This document shows, piece after piece, positions 42,523-51,250 of a DNA stretch of 64,000 nucleotides (position 1 is the stretch's first letter; every line of letters starts with the position of its first letter). The stretch spans positions 673,629 to 737,628 of the forward strand of contig JAOSKK010000001.1 in assembly GCA_027493615.1 (NCBI GenBank). The letters run 5' to 3'. The position numbers and the translations under genes were made by a program. The notes beneath the pieces were generated by a model. It worked only from the letters and a program-made list of their open reading frames with translations. It was not told where the DNA came from and did no database searches. Source of the stretch: Verrucomicrobiota bacterium. GTDB taxonomy: Bacteria > Verrucomicrobiota > Verrucomicrobiia > Limisphaerales > J093.

Positions 42523-42901
42523 ATCCCTCCTGACCCTGGCGCTGGTCGCCACCCGGCCGAAGACGGAACTGCCCCCGACCGCCCCGGGTGCCGGAGAGGA
42601 CACGATCCCCATCCTCATTGCCATCGGTGCCGTGGGGCTCCTCCTCATCCTCGGCGTCGTGTGGTGGGCCCGCCGCCGCCGCTCCCGTCGACGCCACCGC
42701 CATCGCTCCGCTTCCAGCCGGCCTTCGGTCCCTCCCGTGCGCGCCGAAAGCCGGGCCGAGGGGGACGCCGCCGAAGCGTCGGGCCACCGTCACCGCCGCC
42801 GCCGCCGCCGCCGCGATCATCGCCCGCGCAACCCGACGCTGGCCGAAACCGGCGGCCTCCCGCCTCCCCGTCCGGAAGGCCAGACGCCCACCGGGCTTTG
42901 A
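42503..42901 (+). CDS. Small Arg/His-rich single-pass membrane protein
   Basis: Open frame read from GTG 42503. More likely it starts at ATG 42519 (ATGA overlap with the preceding stop) with one C missing near 42528, giving MNPSLTLALVATRPKTELP. One membrane helix (IPILIAIGAVGLLLILGVVWW) is followed by a very basic tail (RRRRSRRRHRHRS, HRHRRRRRRRDHRPRNP). The stop overlaps the TTG start of hpnD (TTGA at 42898-42901). I do not recognise a family. The positive tail suggests binding to nucleic acid, membrane phospholipid or polyphosphate. Low-complexity composition calls for caution, but the overlap chain supports a real gene. Confidence 0.55.
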   Translation: MGNAIHESLLTLALVATRPKTELPPTAPGAGEDTIPILIAIGAVGLLLILGVVWWARRRRSRRRHRHRSASSRPSVPPVRAESRAEGDAAEASGHRHRRRRRRRDHRPRNPTLAETGGLPPPRPEGQTPTGL

Positions 42902-43773
42902 GCGCCTCCGTCTCCCACGCCATCACCCGCAAGAGCGCGTCCAACCTCGCGTTCGCCTTCGGGCTGCTGCCCTCCGCCAAGCGCCACGCGATGGCCGCTC
43001 TCTATGCGTTCTGCCGGGAGGTGGACGACGTGGCCGATGACGAATCGCGACCCGTCGATCTGCGCCGGCAACTCCTGGCCGAGTGGCGTCGCGATGTCCG
43101 CAACGCCTGCGACGGCCATCCGCCCTCCTTCCCCGTCAACTGCGAGCTCCAGCCCGCCATCCAGCGCTACCGGCTTCCGTTCGCCCTGTTCGACGAGATC
43201 ATCCAGGGCTGCGAGATGGACCTCGACACCCGCCGCTACGCTGACTGGCCCGACCTGGAGCGCTACTGCCACCACGTCGCTTCCGCCGTCGGCCTCCTGT
43301 CCATCGAGATCTTCGGGTACCGCCATCCCGGCTGCCGCGACTACGCCGTCGCCCTCGGCCAGGCCTTCCAATTGACCAACATCCTGCGCGACGTCCATGA
43401 GGACGCCACGCGCGGCCGCATTTACCTGCCGGTGTCCGAACTGGAACGTTGCCGCGTGGCGCCCGAAGACATTCTCGCCGGCCGTTACAGCTCCCGTTTT
43501 CGCGCTCTGGCCGAGGCCGGCGCCACGCGGGCCAAGGCCTTCTACGAGCGTGCCGCCGCCGTGCTGCCGGCGCAGGACCGGCGCGCCATGATCGCGGCCG
43601 AGTTGATGGGCGCCGTGTATTGGCAGCTCCTCCTGCGGCTCGAGGCGCGCGCCTTCGATGTCTTCGGCGCACCGCGCGTGCGCCTGCCCCTGGCCACCAA
43701 ACTCCGCCTGGTGGCGCGCACCTGGTGGCGGCTGCGCGTCGGACCTTTTTCGCCCAACTATGGCTGCGCCTGA
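42898..43773 (+). CDS. hpnD: Presqualene diphosphate synthase HpnD (squalene/phytoene synthase family)
   Basis: The TTG at 42898 gives MSASVSHAITRKSASNLAFA, the expected N-terminus; the frame is open far upstream but that part is shadow. The trans-isoprenyl synthase motifs are intact: REVDDVADDE (first Asp-rich motif), YCHHVASAVGLLSIEIFGY and QLTNILRDVHEDATRGRIYL (second Asp-rich motif). It condenses two farnesyl diphosphates to presqualene diphosphate, the first step of the HpnCDE route to squalene and hopanoids. HpnC and HpnE are not in the window. The stop lies inside the next gene, hpnK. Confidence 0.9.
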   Translation: MSASVSHAITRKSASNLAFAFGLLPSAKRHAMAALYAFCREVDDVADDESRPVDLRRQLLAEWRRDVRNACDGHPPSFPVNCELQPAIQRYRLPFALFDEIIQGCEMDLDTRRYADWPDLERYCHHVASAVGLLSIEIFGYRHPGCRDYAVALGQAFQLTNILRDVHEDATRGRIYLPVSELERCRVAPEDILAGRYSSRFRALAEAGATRAKAFYERAAAVLPAQDRRAMIAAELMGAVYWQLLLRLEARAFDVFGAPRVRLPLATKLRLVARTWWRLRVGPFSPNYGCA

Positions 43774-44593
43774 CCGGCCGCGGCGCCTGATCGTCAACGC
43801 CGACGACTTCGGCCGCTCGAGCGACATCAACGCGGCGGTGCTCGAGGCGCACCGCACCGGCATCCTCACGTCGGCCAGCCTGATGGTGAACGAGCCCGCC
43901 GCCGCCGAGGCGATTGCCCTGGCCCGCGCCCACCCGTCCCTCGGCGTCGGCCTGCATCTGGTGCTGGTGGCCGGGCGCGCCGCGCTGCCACCGGACCAGA
44001 TCCCGGATCTCGTGAACGCCCGGGGGGTTTTCCCCGACGACGCCGTCCGGGTCGGATTCCGCCTGTTCTTCTTACGCCGACTCCGGGACCAACTCGAACG
44101 TGAGATCGCCGCCCAGTTTCGGGCCTTTGCCGCGACCGGGCTGGCGCTGGATCACGTCAACGGACACCTGAACCTGCATCTGCACCCGACGGTGTTCTCC
44201 AGGCTGCACGCTGGGGCGCCGGGTCCGGAACCCGCGCCCCTGCGCTGGACCCGCGACCCGTTCTGGCTTAATGCCCGGCTCGCGCGCGGCCGGTGGGGTT
44301 ACCGGGTCAGCCACGCCGTCATCTTCCGTACCCTGACGGCCTGGGCCCGCCCGCGTCTGCGCCGTGCCGGGGCCCGGCACACGGAACGGGTGTTCGGCCT
44401 GCTCCAGAACGGCCAGGTCGACGAACCCTTCCTTGCCGCGCTGATCGAACGATTGCCCCCGGGCGATTCCGAGGTCTACGCGCATCCGTCTCTGAGCGGG
44501 TTCCTCCACGAATTCGAGGCGCTGGTGAGCCCGCGGATCAGGGCCGCCGTCGTCCGCCACGGCATCCGGCTCATCCGCTATCAGGACTTGTAG
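43760..44593 (+). CDS. hpnK: Hopanoid-associated ChbG/YdjC family deacetylase HpnK
   Basis: Start at ATG 43760, 14 bases before the hpnD stop, so translation is likely coupled. YdjC-family metal-binding motifs are present: VNADDFGRS (Asp-Asp), GLHLVL (His) and DHVNGHLNLHLHPTVF (His cluster). Related proteins deacetylate N-acetyl sugars, and HpnK members recur in hopanoid clusters where they may act on hopanoid head groups. The loop around 44205-44245 is shorter than usual. Function in this organism is inferred from the link to hpnD. Confidence 0.88.
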   Translation: MAAPDRPRRLIVNADDFGRSSDINAAVLEAHRTGILTSASLMVNEPAAAEAIALARAHPSLGVGLHLVLVAGRAALPPDQIPDLVNARGVFPDDAVRVGFRLFFLRRLRDQLEREIAAQFRAFAATGLALDHVNGHLNLHLHPTVFSRLHAGAPGPEPAPLRWTRDPFWLNARLARGRWGYRVSHAVIFRTLTAWARPRLRRAGARHTERVFGLLQNGQVDEPFLAALIERLPPGDSEVYAHPSLSGFLHEFEALVSPRIRAAVVRHGIRLIRYQDL

Positions 44594-44658
44594 ACGCTTC
44601 GCGGAGTGCTCCAGCAAAGGAGGGACGCGAAGCGTTCGCGGGGTTCCCGCCTCCGGTT

Positions 44659-44703
44659 CTCCGCAGATTGCGGACGTCGGAGATGGGGATGAGGGAATCT
44701 TCA
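44659..44703 (+). repeat. Dispersed intergenic element, copy B (partial)
   Basis: Begins CTCCGCAGATTGCGGACGTC, matching copies A (3185) and C (55218) over about 27 bases, then diverges into GATGGGGATGAGGGAATCTTC. It lies in the gap between hpnK and the small membrane protein gene. Confidence 0.65.
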
Positions 44704-44875
44704 CCTTCCCGCAATCCCCCATGTTCGGAATCGGCGGCGAGACTTCTCGTCTCATGGTGCTCGGCGCCAAATGGCAGCCGCGGCCGTCCTTGGCGGGTCC
44801 GAGAGCCGTGACGGTCGGCATCTGATCAGCGCAGGCTGGCTTCGCGCCGACGCTTTTGCCAGCATCTCCGGCGTC

Positions 44876-45307
44876 ATGCTCAAGCTCGTCCTGATCCTGC
44901 TCATTGGTCTGGTCCTCGAAGCCGTGGGGGTCGTGCTGCTCGCCCACGGCCTGCACGAGATCGGCGAGGTCCGGCGCCTGTCCGTCAGCGAAGTGGCCCG
45001 GCTGGTGGGACGCGGGCTGACCAACCGGCATCTACTCCTGGGGGTGGCTTTCGAGGCGGTGTTCTTTGGCATCCTTCTCTACCTGCTCTCGCAGAAGGAC
45101 GTCAGCCTCATCTGGCCGTTGACGTCCCTCGGGTTCGTCATCACCGCTTTTGCCGCCAAGTTCATCCGCCACGAGGAGGTGACGGCCCTGCGCTGGAGCG
45201 GGGTGGCGCTCATCGTCCTGGGCGCCGGTCTGGTGGCCTGGAGCGAGCAAGCCAAGCCGGCCCAGACGGCGCCGGGCGCTTCGCTCAGCCCGGCCGATCG
45301 CTCATAG
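44876..45307 (+). CDS. EamA/SMR-like small membrane transporter
   Basis: ATG 44876 (MLKLVLILLIGLVLEAVGVV) is preferred over upstream ATGs because it opens directly on a membrane helix. The 143-aa protein has four predicted helices (VLILLIGLVLEAVGVVLLA, HLLLGVAFEAVFFGILLYLL, VSLIWPLTSLGFVITAFAA, WSGVALIVLGAGLVAW), with VSLIWPLTSL resembling the EamA/EmrE-type core. Proteins of this kind occur near hpn genes and are proposed drug or lipid exporters; the substrate is unknown. It is convergent with HpnG and overlaps its 3' end by 23 bases. Confidence 0.75.
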   Translation: MLKLVLILLIGLVLEAVGVVLLAHGLHEIGEVRRLSVSEVARLVGRGLTNRHLLLGVAFEAVFFGILLYLLSQKDVSLIWPLTSLGFVITAFAAKFIRHEEVTALRWSGVALIVLGAGLVAWSEQAKPAQTAPGASLSPADRS

Positions 45308-45938
45308 CCCGTCCGAGGACGGTGGCCAGATTCGCCGCCGCCGCCCGTGCCCGCCTTCGGAGCGCAAGCAGCGCCGCGGCCAGCCGTGGAGCGCGTGCCA
45401 CCGCTGCCAGCAGCCGGACCAGGTCCGGGTTGCCATCCTTCGTTTGGAACCGGTTGAAGTCGAGTGGCAGGTCCTCGGCGGCGGTATCCGAGATTGCGCG
45501 GACCGTGGCGCAAGGGACGCCCCGTTCAAGGCACGCCGCTTGAATGGCACCGGACTCCATCTCAACGGCATCCGCCCCCGTCAAGGCGTGGAGCCGCTGC
45601 TTGTCCGCCGCGGTGATCACCATCCGGTCGGCGCAATGGAATCTCGCCGGGGACGCGCCCGCCGCCCGCAGCGCGGGCTCGATCGGGCAGCCGGCGGAGA
45701 CGGCGTACAACACCGCACCGTGCGGCCAGGTCGGCGCCAGTCCCCCTGCCAGGCCGGCCGTGATGACCAGGTCCGCTGGCGTCGCGCGCCAGGCGGCCTG
45801 AAGCCCCGCGACGGCGCGGGCGCCTCCCATGCCGGTGATGTGGATCCGGACCTCGGCAAGGTCGCCGAGCCGCCGTCGCAGCGGTCGGGCCTCCTCGGGC
45901 AGGGCACAGACAACCAGAACGCGATCAGTCGTGGGCAT
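45285..45938 (-). CDS. hpnG: Hopanoid-associated nucleosidase/phosphorylase HpnG-like
   Basis: Start at ATG complementary to 45936-45938, overlapping by 14 bases the stop of the MidA gene. The protein has the purine nucleoside phosphorylase fold: VLVVCALPEEARPL, TGMGGARAVA, LVITAGLAGGL, the active-site VEMESGAIQAAC and AISDTAAED. HpnG releases adenine from adenosylhopane in hopanoid synthesis. Proximity to hpnD and hpnK favours HpnG over MTA/SAH nucleosidase, but sequence alone does not decide. Confidence 0.8.
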   Translation of the reverse strand: MPTTDRVLVVCALPEEARPLRRRLGDLAEVRIHITGMGGARAVAGLQAAWRATPADLVITAGLAGGLAPTWPHGAVLYAVSAGCPIEPALRAAGASPARFHCADRMVITAADKQRLHALTGADAVEMESGAIQAACLERGVPCATVRAISDTAAEDLPLDFNRFQTKDGNPDLVRLLAAVARAPRLAAALLALRRRARAAAANLATVLGRAMSDRPG

Positions 45939-47024
45939 GCGGTCGGCCCTTACGCCGTCGTTGCACCAGGACCAGGTGAGACGCCCCGAGGTGGGAGGGG
46001 TGCAGCAAGGTCAAGCACTGCCGTCGTCGCGCCGGTGTCCAGGGCGGGAAAGGGGTGGTGCGCTGCTCGAGGTCCGCGAGGATGCCGGCGAGGAACGTCT
46101 CCTGCCGGCAGAGTCCTTCGGTTTCAAGTCCGGCCGCTTCGCCGGCGGCGCGAATCACGCCGAAGTCCACGTGAGCGGTCAGGTCCTGCTGGCCGGGGTC
46201 CGCGAGCACGTCGGGTGCGATTTTGTGCTGACGGAAGGCGCGGAGCGTTCCGCCGGGTCGCTCCGGCAGCAGGTGTGTCCCGGGAGCGTCCCCGTAGTCC
46301 AGCGTCATGAGCCAGCCCGCCTCCACTTGGCTCGCGGCTTCCCACCACCAGTCCCGCGCGGCCAGGCCCACCTCGAGCGTGTAGCCCCGCGGCAGCGCCG
46401 TGCGCAATTCCGGGGGCACTTCCGGCGCCAGCGCCACCCTTTCGCCGGGGAGGGTCGTCCACTCGAAGTGGTCCCGCTCCCACGTGACCCCGAGCTCGCG
46501 CCAGCCGCCGGGACATCCCTCCCACTGGAGACGACGTACGGGGAGTGCGTCCAGCAGCTCGTTGCTGAAAACGACGCCGCGAATCCGCGGCAGCTCGCGC
46601 ATTTCCCCCGCCCAGTGGACCTGACCGCCGAACGCCGCCAGGTTTTCCCGCTGCCACGCATAACGTCGCTCGGAAGGCTCGAGCAGCCAGTACTCGAGGC
46701 GGTTCGCCAGGGCGGGTTCGCAGGCGTGCAAATACGTGAGCACGTCCGCTGCCAGCCGGCCGTCGTGAGCCCCCGCTTCCACGAGGTGGAGAAGACCCTC
46801 CCCAGCCCCGCGAGCCAGCGCGCGAGGCGGAACCCGAGCAGTTCGCCAAAGAGCGGGCCCACGCTCACACTGGTGTAGTAATCGCCCTTCCGGCCCAACC
46901 GCGGCTCCGCCCCCTCGTAGTAGCCCAGCTCTGGATGATAAAGCGCGAGGGCCATGAACCGGTCAAACCCGATGGGCCCGTTGGCCTCGATCTCGTCGCG
47001 GAGGACTTGCGCCAGGGCATTCAC
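45925..47024 (-). CDS. MidA/NDUFAF7-type SAM-dependent methyltransferase (one frameshift)
   Basis: Start at ATG complementary to 47022-47024 (MNALAQVLRDEIEANGPIGF). The DUF185/MidA family is recognised by FDRFMALALYHPELGYYEG, GDYYTSVSVGPLFGELLG, the SAM-binding VEAGAHDGRLAADVL and VVFSNELLDALPVRR. One base in the run at 46806-46809 is missing between GRLARWLAG and AGEGLLHLVEAG. MidA methyltransferases modify arginine of the NDUFS2 complex I subunit in eukaryotes; bacterial targets are less clear. It lies between rrf2 and hpnG in one likely operon. Confidence 0.88.
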
Positions 47025-47039
47025 GGCGGTCCTGGGTGC

Positions 47040-47459
47040 TCAGATGTAATACATCTTCTCGCGGTCGCCGGATTGCTCAAGAACGGTCTGGAAGTCCAGG
47101 CTGTCGGCCGCCTGTTCCGCGGCCGCCTTGAGCCGTGCCCACGCCTCGCGGAGCTCGAGCGGGCACTGGGGATCACCCAACGCCGGAGGGTCAAGCACCT
47201 CGCCGTGCATCGCGCGCATCACGTCGCCCAACGTGATCTGGCCCGGCGGTCGCGCCAGCAGATACCCTCCGTCTTTGCCCCGGACACTCCGCACCAGTTG
47301 CTTCGTCTTCAGCTCGAGCAGAATCTGCACCAGGTAGTTTCCCGGGATGCCCTGCTCGAGCGCCAATTCCTCGACCTTCCGCGCCGCACCGGTGACGAAC
47401 GCCCGTGCCAGCCCCAGCACCGCCCGCGCGGCATAGTCGCTCTTCACGGAAAGCTTCAC
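47040..47459 (-). CDS. Rrf2 family transcriptional regulator
   Basis: A 139-aa protein starting MKLSVKSDYAARAVLGLARA. The winged-helix motif (IPGNYLVQILLELKTKQLVR and KDGGYLLARPPGQITLGDV) is diagnostic for Rrf2. Only one Cys lies in the region where iron-sulfur Rrf2 proteins have three, so this one may not bind a cluster. It is the first gene of a likely minus-strand operon with MidA and hpnG and may regulate it. It is divergent from the TRAP transporter genes. Confidence 0.92.
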   Translation of the reverse strand: MKLSVKSDYAARAVLGLARAFVTGAARKVEELALEQGIPGNYLVQILLELKTKQLVRSVRGKDGGYLLARPPGQITLGDVMRAMHGEVLDPPALGDPQCPLELREAWARLKAAAEQAADSLDFQTVLEQSGDREKMYYI

Positions 47460-47615
47460 GGCCCGGACCCTAGTGCGGCCGCGAGGCCTGCGACAGTCGA
47501 AATTCTATGCAGTTGGCCTCTTGCCCTGGCGCAGGGACCGATCCCGAGTCCGCGCCTCGTCGGTCCCGACCCTCAGCTCCCAGAATGAGAATGCCTGGTT
47601 CAACGCCGAGAGAAG

Positions 47616-47645
47616 TTGCGGTCAGAGAGCGGATAGGTCTATAAC
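47616..47645 (+). promoter_or_regulatory. Putative sigma-70 promoter for the TRAP operon
   Basis: TTGCGG (47616-47621) is separated by 18 bases from TATAAC (47640-47645), giving a leader of about 77 bases before dctP. A strong Shine-Dalgarno (AAGGAG) lies eight bases before the ATG at 47729. Confidence 0.5.
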
Positions 47646-47728
47646 CTCCGCTCGAAGCGCACCCCGGACCGGCCCATGGCCGCCGGACCGCATGACATGA
47701 AACCGCACAGGAATCCGAAGGAGTCTCG

Positions 47729-48794
47729 ATGAGTGCAACGCATTGGACGGCCGCTCTGGGTACGGGAGCACTGATGCTGGGGCTGATCGGCGCCGGCACC
47801 GCCTGCAAGCCGGGAGCCCCCGCCTCCGGGGGCGCCGCACCCCCTCAGCCCCCCCATCAACCTCTCCTACAGCATTTTCTTTCCGCCGACGCACGTGCAG
47901 TGCATCACGGCGACCAACTGGGCCCGCGAGATCGAGAAGCGCACGGGCGGTCGCGTCAAGATCACGATCTACCCCGCGGGTTCACTCACCAAGGCCGACC
48001 AGTGCTACGAAGGCGTGGTCAAGGGCATCTCGGACCTCGGCATGAGCTGCTTCGCCTATACACGCGGCCGCTTCCCCTTGAGCGAAGGACTGGACCTCCC
48101 GCTCGGGTACCCGGACGGCATGACGGCCACGCGCGTCGCCAACACCCTGCTCGCCAAGCATCGGCCCGCCGAACTCAATGACGTCCAGGTGCTCTACGTC
48201 CACGCCCACGGTCCAGGCATCCTCGCCAGCAAGAAACCCGTCAAGTCCCTCGCCGACCTGAAAGGGCTGAAGGTGCGCGCCACCGGGCTCTCGGCGAAGA
48301 TCGTCGAAGCGCTGGGCGGCACCCCGGTCGCCATGAGTCAGCCCGAAACCTACGAGGCGCTGGCCAAGGGCGTGGTCGAGGCCACCCTGTGTCCCATCGA
48401 GACACTAAAGGGTTGGAAGCAGGGCGAGACCATCCGCTACGTGGTGGATGCTTCGGCCATCGGCTACACAACCGCCATGTTTGTGGTGATGAACCGGGAT
48501 CGCTGGGCCAAGCTGCCACCCGACATCCAGCAGGTCTTTACCGAGGTCAGTCAGGAGTGGATCGCCCGGCACGGGGCGGCGTGGGATCAGGCCGATCGCG
48601 AAGGACGCGAGTTTGTGACTCAGCTTGGCCGTGAGTTTCTCCATTTGTCTGCCGAGGAACAACAGGCCTGGCAGACCGCCGTGCAGCCGGTCCTGGACGA
48701 GTACGTGAAGGCCGCACAGGCGAAGCAGTTGCCGGGCGAGGCTTTCCTGGCCGACCTGCGACGCGAACTGGCCGGCAGCCGCGGCGCCCGATGA
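47729..48794 (+). CDS. dctP: TRAP transporter substrate-binding protein, DctP family (one frameshift)
   Basis: ATG 47729 follows a good ribosome site (GAAGGAGTCTCG). The leader ends [20 protein letters not shown], suggesting a lipoprotein, though the lipobox is not ideal. A C7 run near 47850 shifts the frame; the body then reads [50 protein letters not shown] and [14 protein letters not shown], matching DctP proteins. It would capture an organic acid or similar ligand in the periplasm and deliver it to the DctQM permease. The 48794 stop overlaps the start of the small permease. The ligand is unknown. Confidence 0.9.
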
Positions 48795-49318
48795 GCGCGC
48801 CGCGGCTGCCTTGTGCCGGTCTGTGCCGGTGGCTGGACCTTTACCACGCCGGTCTGCGCCGTGTCGTGCAGGGGTTGGCCTGGGGGCGGGGGTCTGTCTC
48901 ATGGCCATGGTGCTGGTCACGACGGCCGAGGTGGTGCTGCGCGTGTTCCGGCTTTCGTTCACGGGGGCGTACGACCTGGTGAAGATCGCCGCGGTCCTGA
49001 CGCTGGCGTCCGCGCTGCCCCTACACGACGGCGATCAAGGGGCACGTGGCCATCGAGTACTTCTTCCACCAACTGGGCCGGCGTGGCCGGGTGGCGGTGG
49101 ACGCGCTGATGCGTTTGCTGGGGATGGCCTTGTTCGGTCTGTTGGCGTGGGGATGCCTCGCCTACGGCAACTCGTTGCGGGCGGCGGGCGAAGTCAGCAT
49201 GACGCTGCAACTGCCGGTTTTCTGGGTGCCTTACGTGCTGGCGGGGTCGTGCGGTCTGGTGGTGCTCATCAAGCTCTATCACCTCACCCATCCCGGCCAG
49301 GCCTTGCTGTCGCCATGA
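48791..49318 (+). CDS. dctQ: TRAP transporter small permease, DctQ family (two frameshifts)
   Basis: ATG 48791 overlaps the dctP stop (ATGA). A G5 run at 48882-48886 is one base short; corrected it reads [21 protein letters not shown] second shift near 49019 joins ALP to [19 protein letters not shown]. Four membrane helices and the GHVAIEYFF signature match the DctQ family, which forms the small membrane subunit of the TRAP complex. ATGA overlap with the large permease confirms an operon. Confidence 0.85.
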
Positions 49319-50614
49319 CACCCGCCGACGCTGCCTGGGTGGGGTTTGCGCTGCTGTTCCTGCTGTTGGCGGCGTCGATGCCCGTGGGCTTCGTGATGGC
49401 TGTCGTGGGGTTCATCGGCTTCGCGCTGGTGGTGTCGCCCTCGGCCGCGTTCAGCATGGCGAGCCTGGATCTGTATACCACCTTCGCCGACTACAACCTG
49501 ACCACGATCCCGCTGTTTGTCCTGATGGGGCAGGTGGCCTTCCACACAGGCATCAGCCGGGGGCTGTTCAACGCCGCCTATCATTGGCTGGGCTGGTTGC
49601 CGGGCGGCTTGGCCATGTCCACGGTGGGCGCCTGCACGGCGTTTGGAGCCATTTGCGGCAGCGGACCGGCCACCTCGGCCACCATCGCCTCCGTCGCGCT
49701 CCCGGAGATGCGGCGCTACAAGTACGACCTCGAGTTGGCCACGGGCTGTGTGGCCGCGGGCGGTGGGCTCGGGATGCTGATCCCGCCCAGCATCGTGTTC
49801 ATCGTGTACGCCATCCTGACCGAGCAATCCATCGGCAAGCTTTTCATCGCGGGCGTCGGTCCCGGCTTGCTCATCGCCGGCCTCTTCTGCGGCGTGATCT
49901 ACGTGCAATGCCGGCGCAAACCCGACTATGGACCGGCGGGACCGGTCTTCTCCTGGCGGCAGCGGATCGCGTCGCTCCGGGGCGTCTGGGAGACGCTCCT
50001 GCTGTTCGCGCTGGTCATGGGGGCATGTTTGCGGGTTACTTCACCGCCACCGAAGCGGCGGCTGTGGGGGCCGCCGGCACACTCCTGATCGCGCTGGGCA
50101 AGCGGCAGCTCACCTGGGCGAAGCTGCTGCGGTGTCTCAACGAGTCCGTCCGCACTTCCTGCATGGTGATGACGATCGTGGCGGGGGCGATCATCTTCGG
50201 GCGGTTCCTCGCCGTGACGCAGGTGCCGGCGCAGGTCGCGACCTGGCTGACGGGACTGCCGTTACCCGGGTGGGCGATCGTCGGGCTCATCATCTTGTTC
50301 TACCTGGTGGGCGGGTGCTTTCTGGACGCCCTGGCCCTGGACATCCTGACCATCCCCATCTTCTACCCGGTCATCCTTGCGCTGAACTACGATCTGCTGT
50401 GGTTTGGTGTCATGATTGTCGTGGTGACGATGATGGGGGTGATCACGCCCCGGTGGGCGTTTGCGCGTATGTGGTCAGTGGCATGGCGCGCGACGTGCCT
50501 CTGGAGAAGATCTTCCGCGGCAGCCTGCCCTTTCTCGGCGCGCTGGTGCTGGCGGCCATCCTGCTGACCGCGTTTCCTTCCCTGGTCACATTCCTGCCCG
50601 GCTTGATCCCATGA
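49315..50614 (+). CDS. dctM: TRAP transporter large permease, DctM family (two frameshifts)
   Basis: ATG 49315 overlaps the small permease stop. The ~430-aa protein is highly hydrophobic, with signature regions ASMPVGFVMAVVGFIGFALV, GSGPATSATIASVALPEM, AAGGGLGMLIPPSIVFIVYA, ATEAAAVGAAGTLLIA and LVGGCFLDALALDILTIPIF. Frames join at 50019-50023 (one G short, GGMFAGYFTATEAAA) and 50449-50452 (one C short, TPPVGVCAYVVSGMA). It couples sodium or proton movement to substrate uptake. A universal stress protein gene overlaps its stop. Confidence 0.92.
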
Positions 50615-51138
50615 GCGAGCCTCTGCCCCCGCCGTCGCCGCCCGCTGCCTCCCGGTTCGTCCGCATCCTGTTCTGCACAGACTTCTCCGAGAGCGCCGAC
50701 GCCGCCTTCGAGTTTGCCCTCGACGCGGTGGTGCGGCGTCCCGGGGCGACGCTGTGCCTCCTGCACGTCATTCACGAACCAGAGGCGCAGTTCTGGAAGT
50801 CCTATCTGTACGAGGTGGACAACGTCGAGGCGGACGCCCGGCGGGCCATCGAAGCCCGCATGGCCACCACCTACCTCGCGCGCGTGCCGGCCGGGGTCGA
50901 GTGTCGGGTCGAGTTCCGCGTGGGACCGGACGCGGCGACGATTCTCGAGTTTGCGGCGGCGGAACGGATGGATCTCATCGTGTTGGGACGTCACGGCCAC
51001 GGCGGCGTGGGCCAGGCCCTGTTCGGGAGCGTGGCGGAGAAGGTGGTGCGCAAGGCCAATGCGGCTGTGCTGGTCGTCCCGCTGAGCTACGCTCTTGCCG
51101 GGCGGCCAAACCGACGGGAACCGCCGGACCACCGCTGA
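50611..51138 (+). CDS. Universal stress protein (UspA family)
   Basis: ATG 50611 overlaps the dctM stop (ATGA), placing it as the fourth gene of the TRAP operon. The Usp fold is clear: RILFCTDFSESADAAFEFAL, LCLLHVIHEPE, and the ATP-binding LIVLGRHGHGGVGQALFGSV (G-x2-G-x9-G) motif. It probably binds ATP and senses energy or stress state; its place in a transporter operon hints at control of uptake. UspA partners are known in some TRAP operons. The frame is intact. Confidence 0.95.
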   Translation: MSEPLPPPSPPAASRFVRILFCTDFSESADAAFEFALDAVVRRPGATLCLLHVIHEPEAQFWKSYLYEVDNVEADARRAIEARMATTYLARVPAGVECRVEFRVGPDAATILEFAAAERMDLIVLGRHGHGGVGQALFGSVAEKVVRKANAAVLVVPLSYALAGRPNRREPPDHR

Positions 51139-51145
51139 AAGAACC

Positions 51146-51250
51146 ATGGGGTCAAACATTGACATTTTGACATTTTGGACATGATGGGATTGGGTGGCGG
51201 GCGGCCTGCGCCCTGGATTCCAATTGTCAAATGTCAATGTTTGACCCCAT
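51146..51250. repeat. Inverted repeat with 29-base arms between convergent genes
   Basis: Left arm ATGGGGTCAAACATTGACAT (51146 on) pairs perfectly with the right arm ending 51250 over 21 bases and then continues with one bulge to about 29. The loop is about 45 bases and GC-rich. The right arm overlaps the 3' end of phnW, whose last codons and stop come from it. The arm outside the palindrome contains a short direct repeat (GACATTTT twice). Confidence 0.85.

Noticed and set aside
3680..50023. Programmed frameshifting at GGGGGCA sites
   Set aside because: Sites occur in unrelated genes, including single-copy housekeeping genes, with no downstream stem or ribosome site pattern, and losses outnumber what a programmed signal would give. 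Sequence error is simpler.
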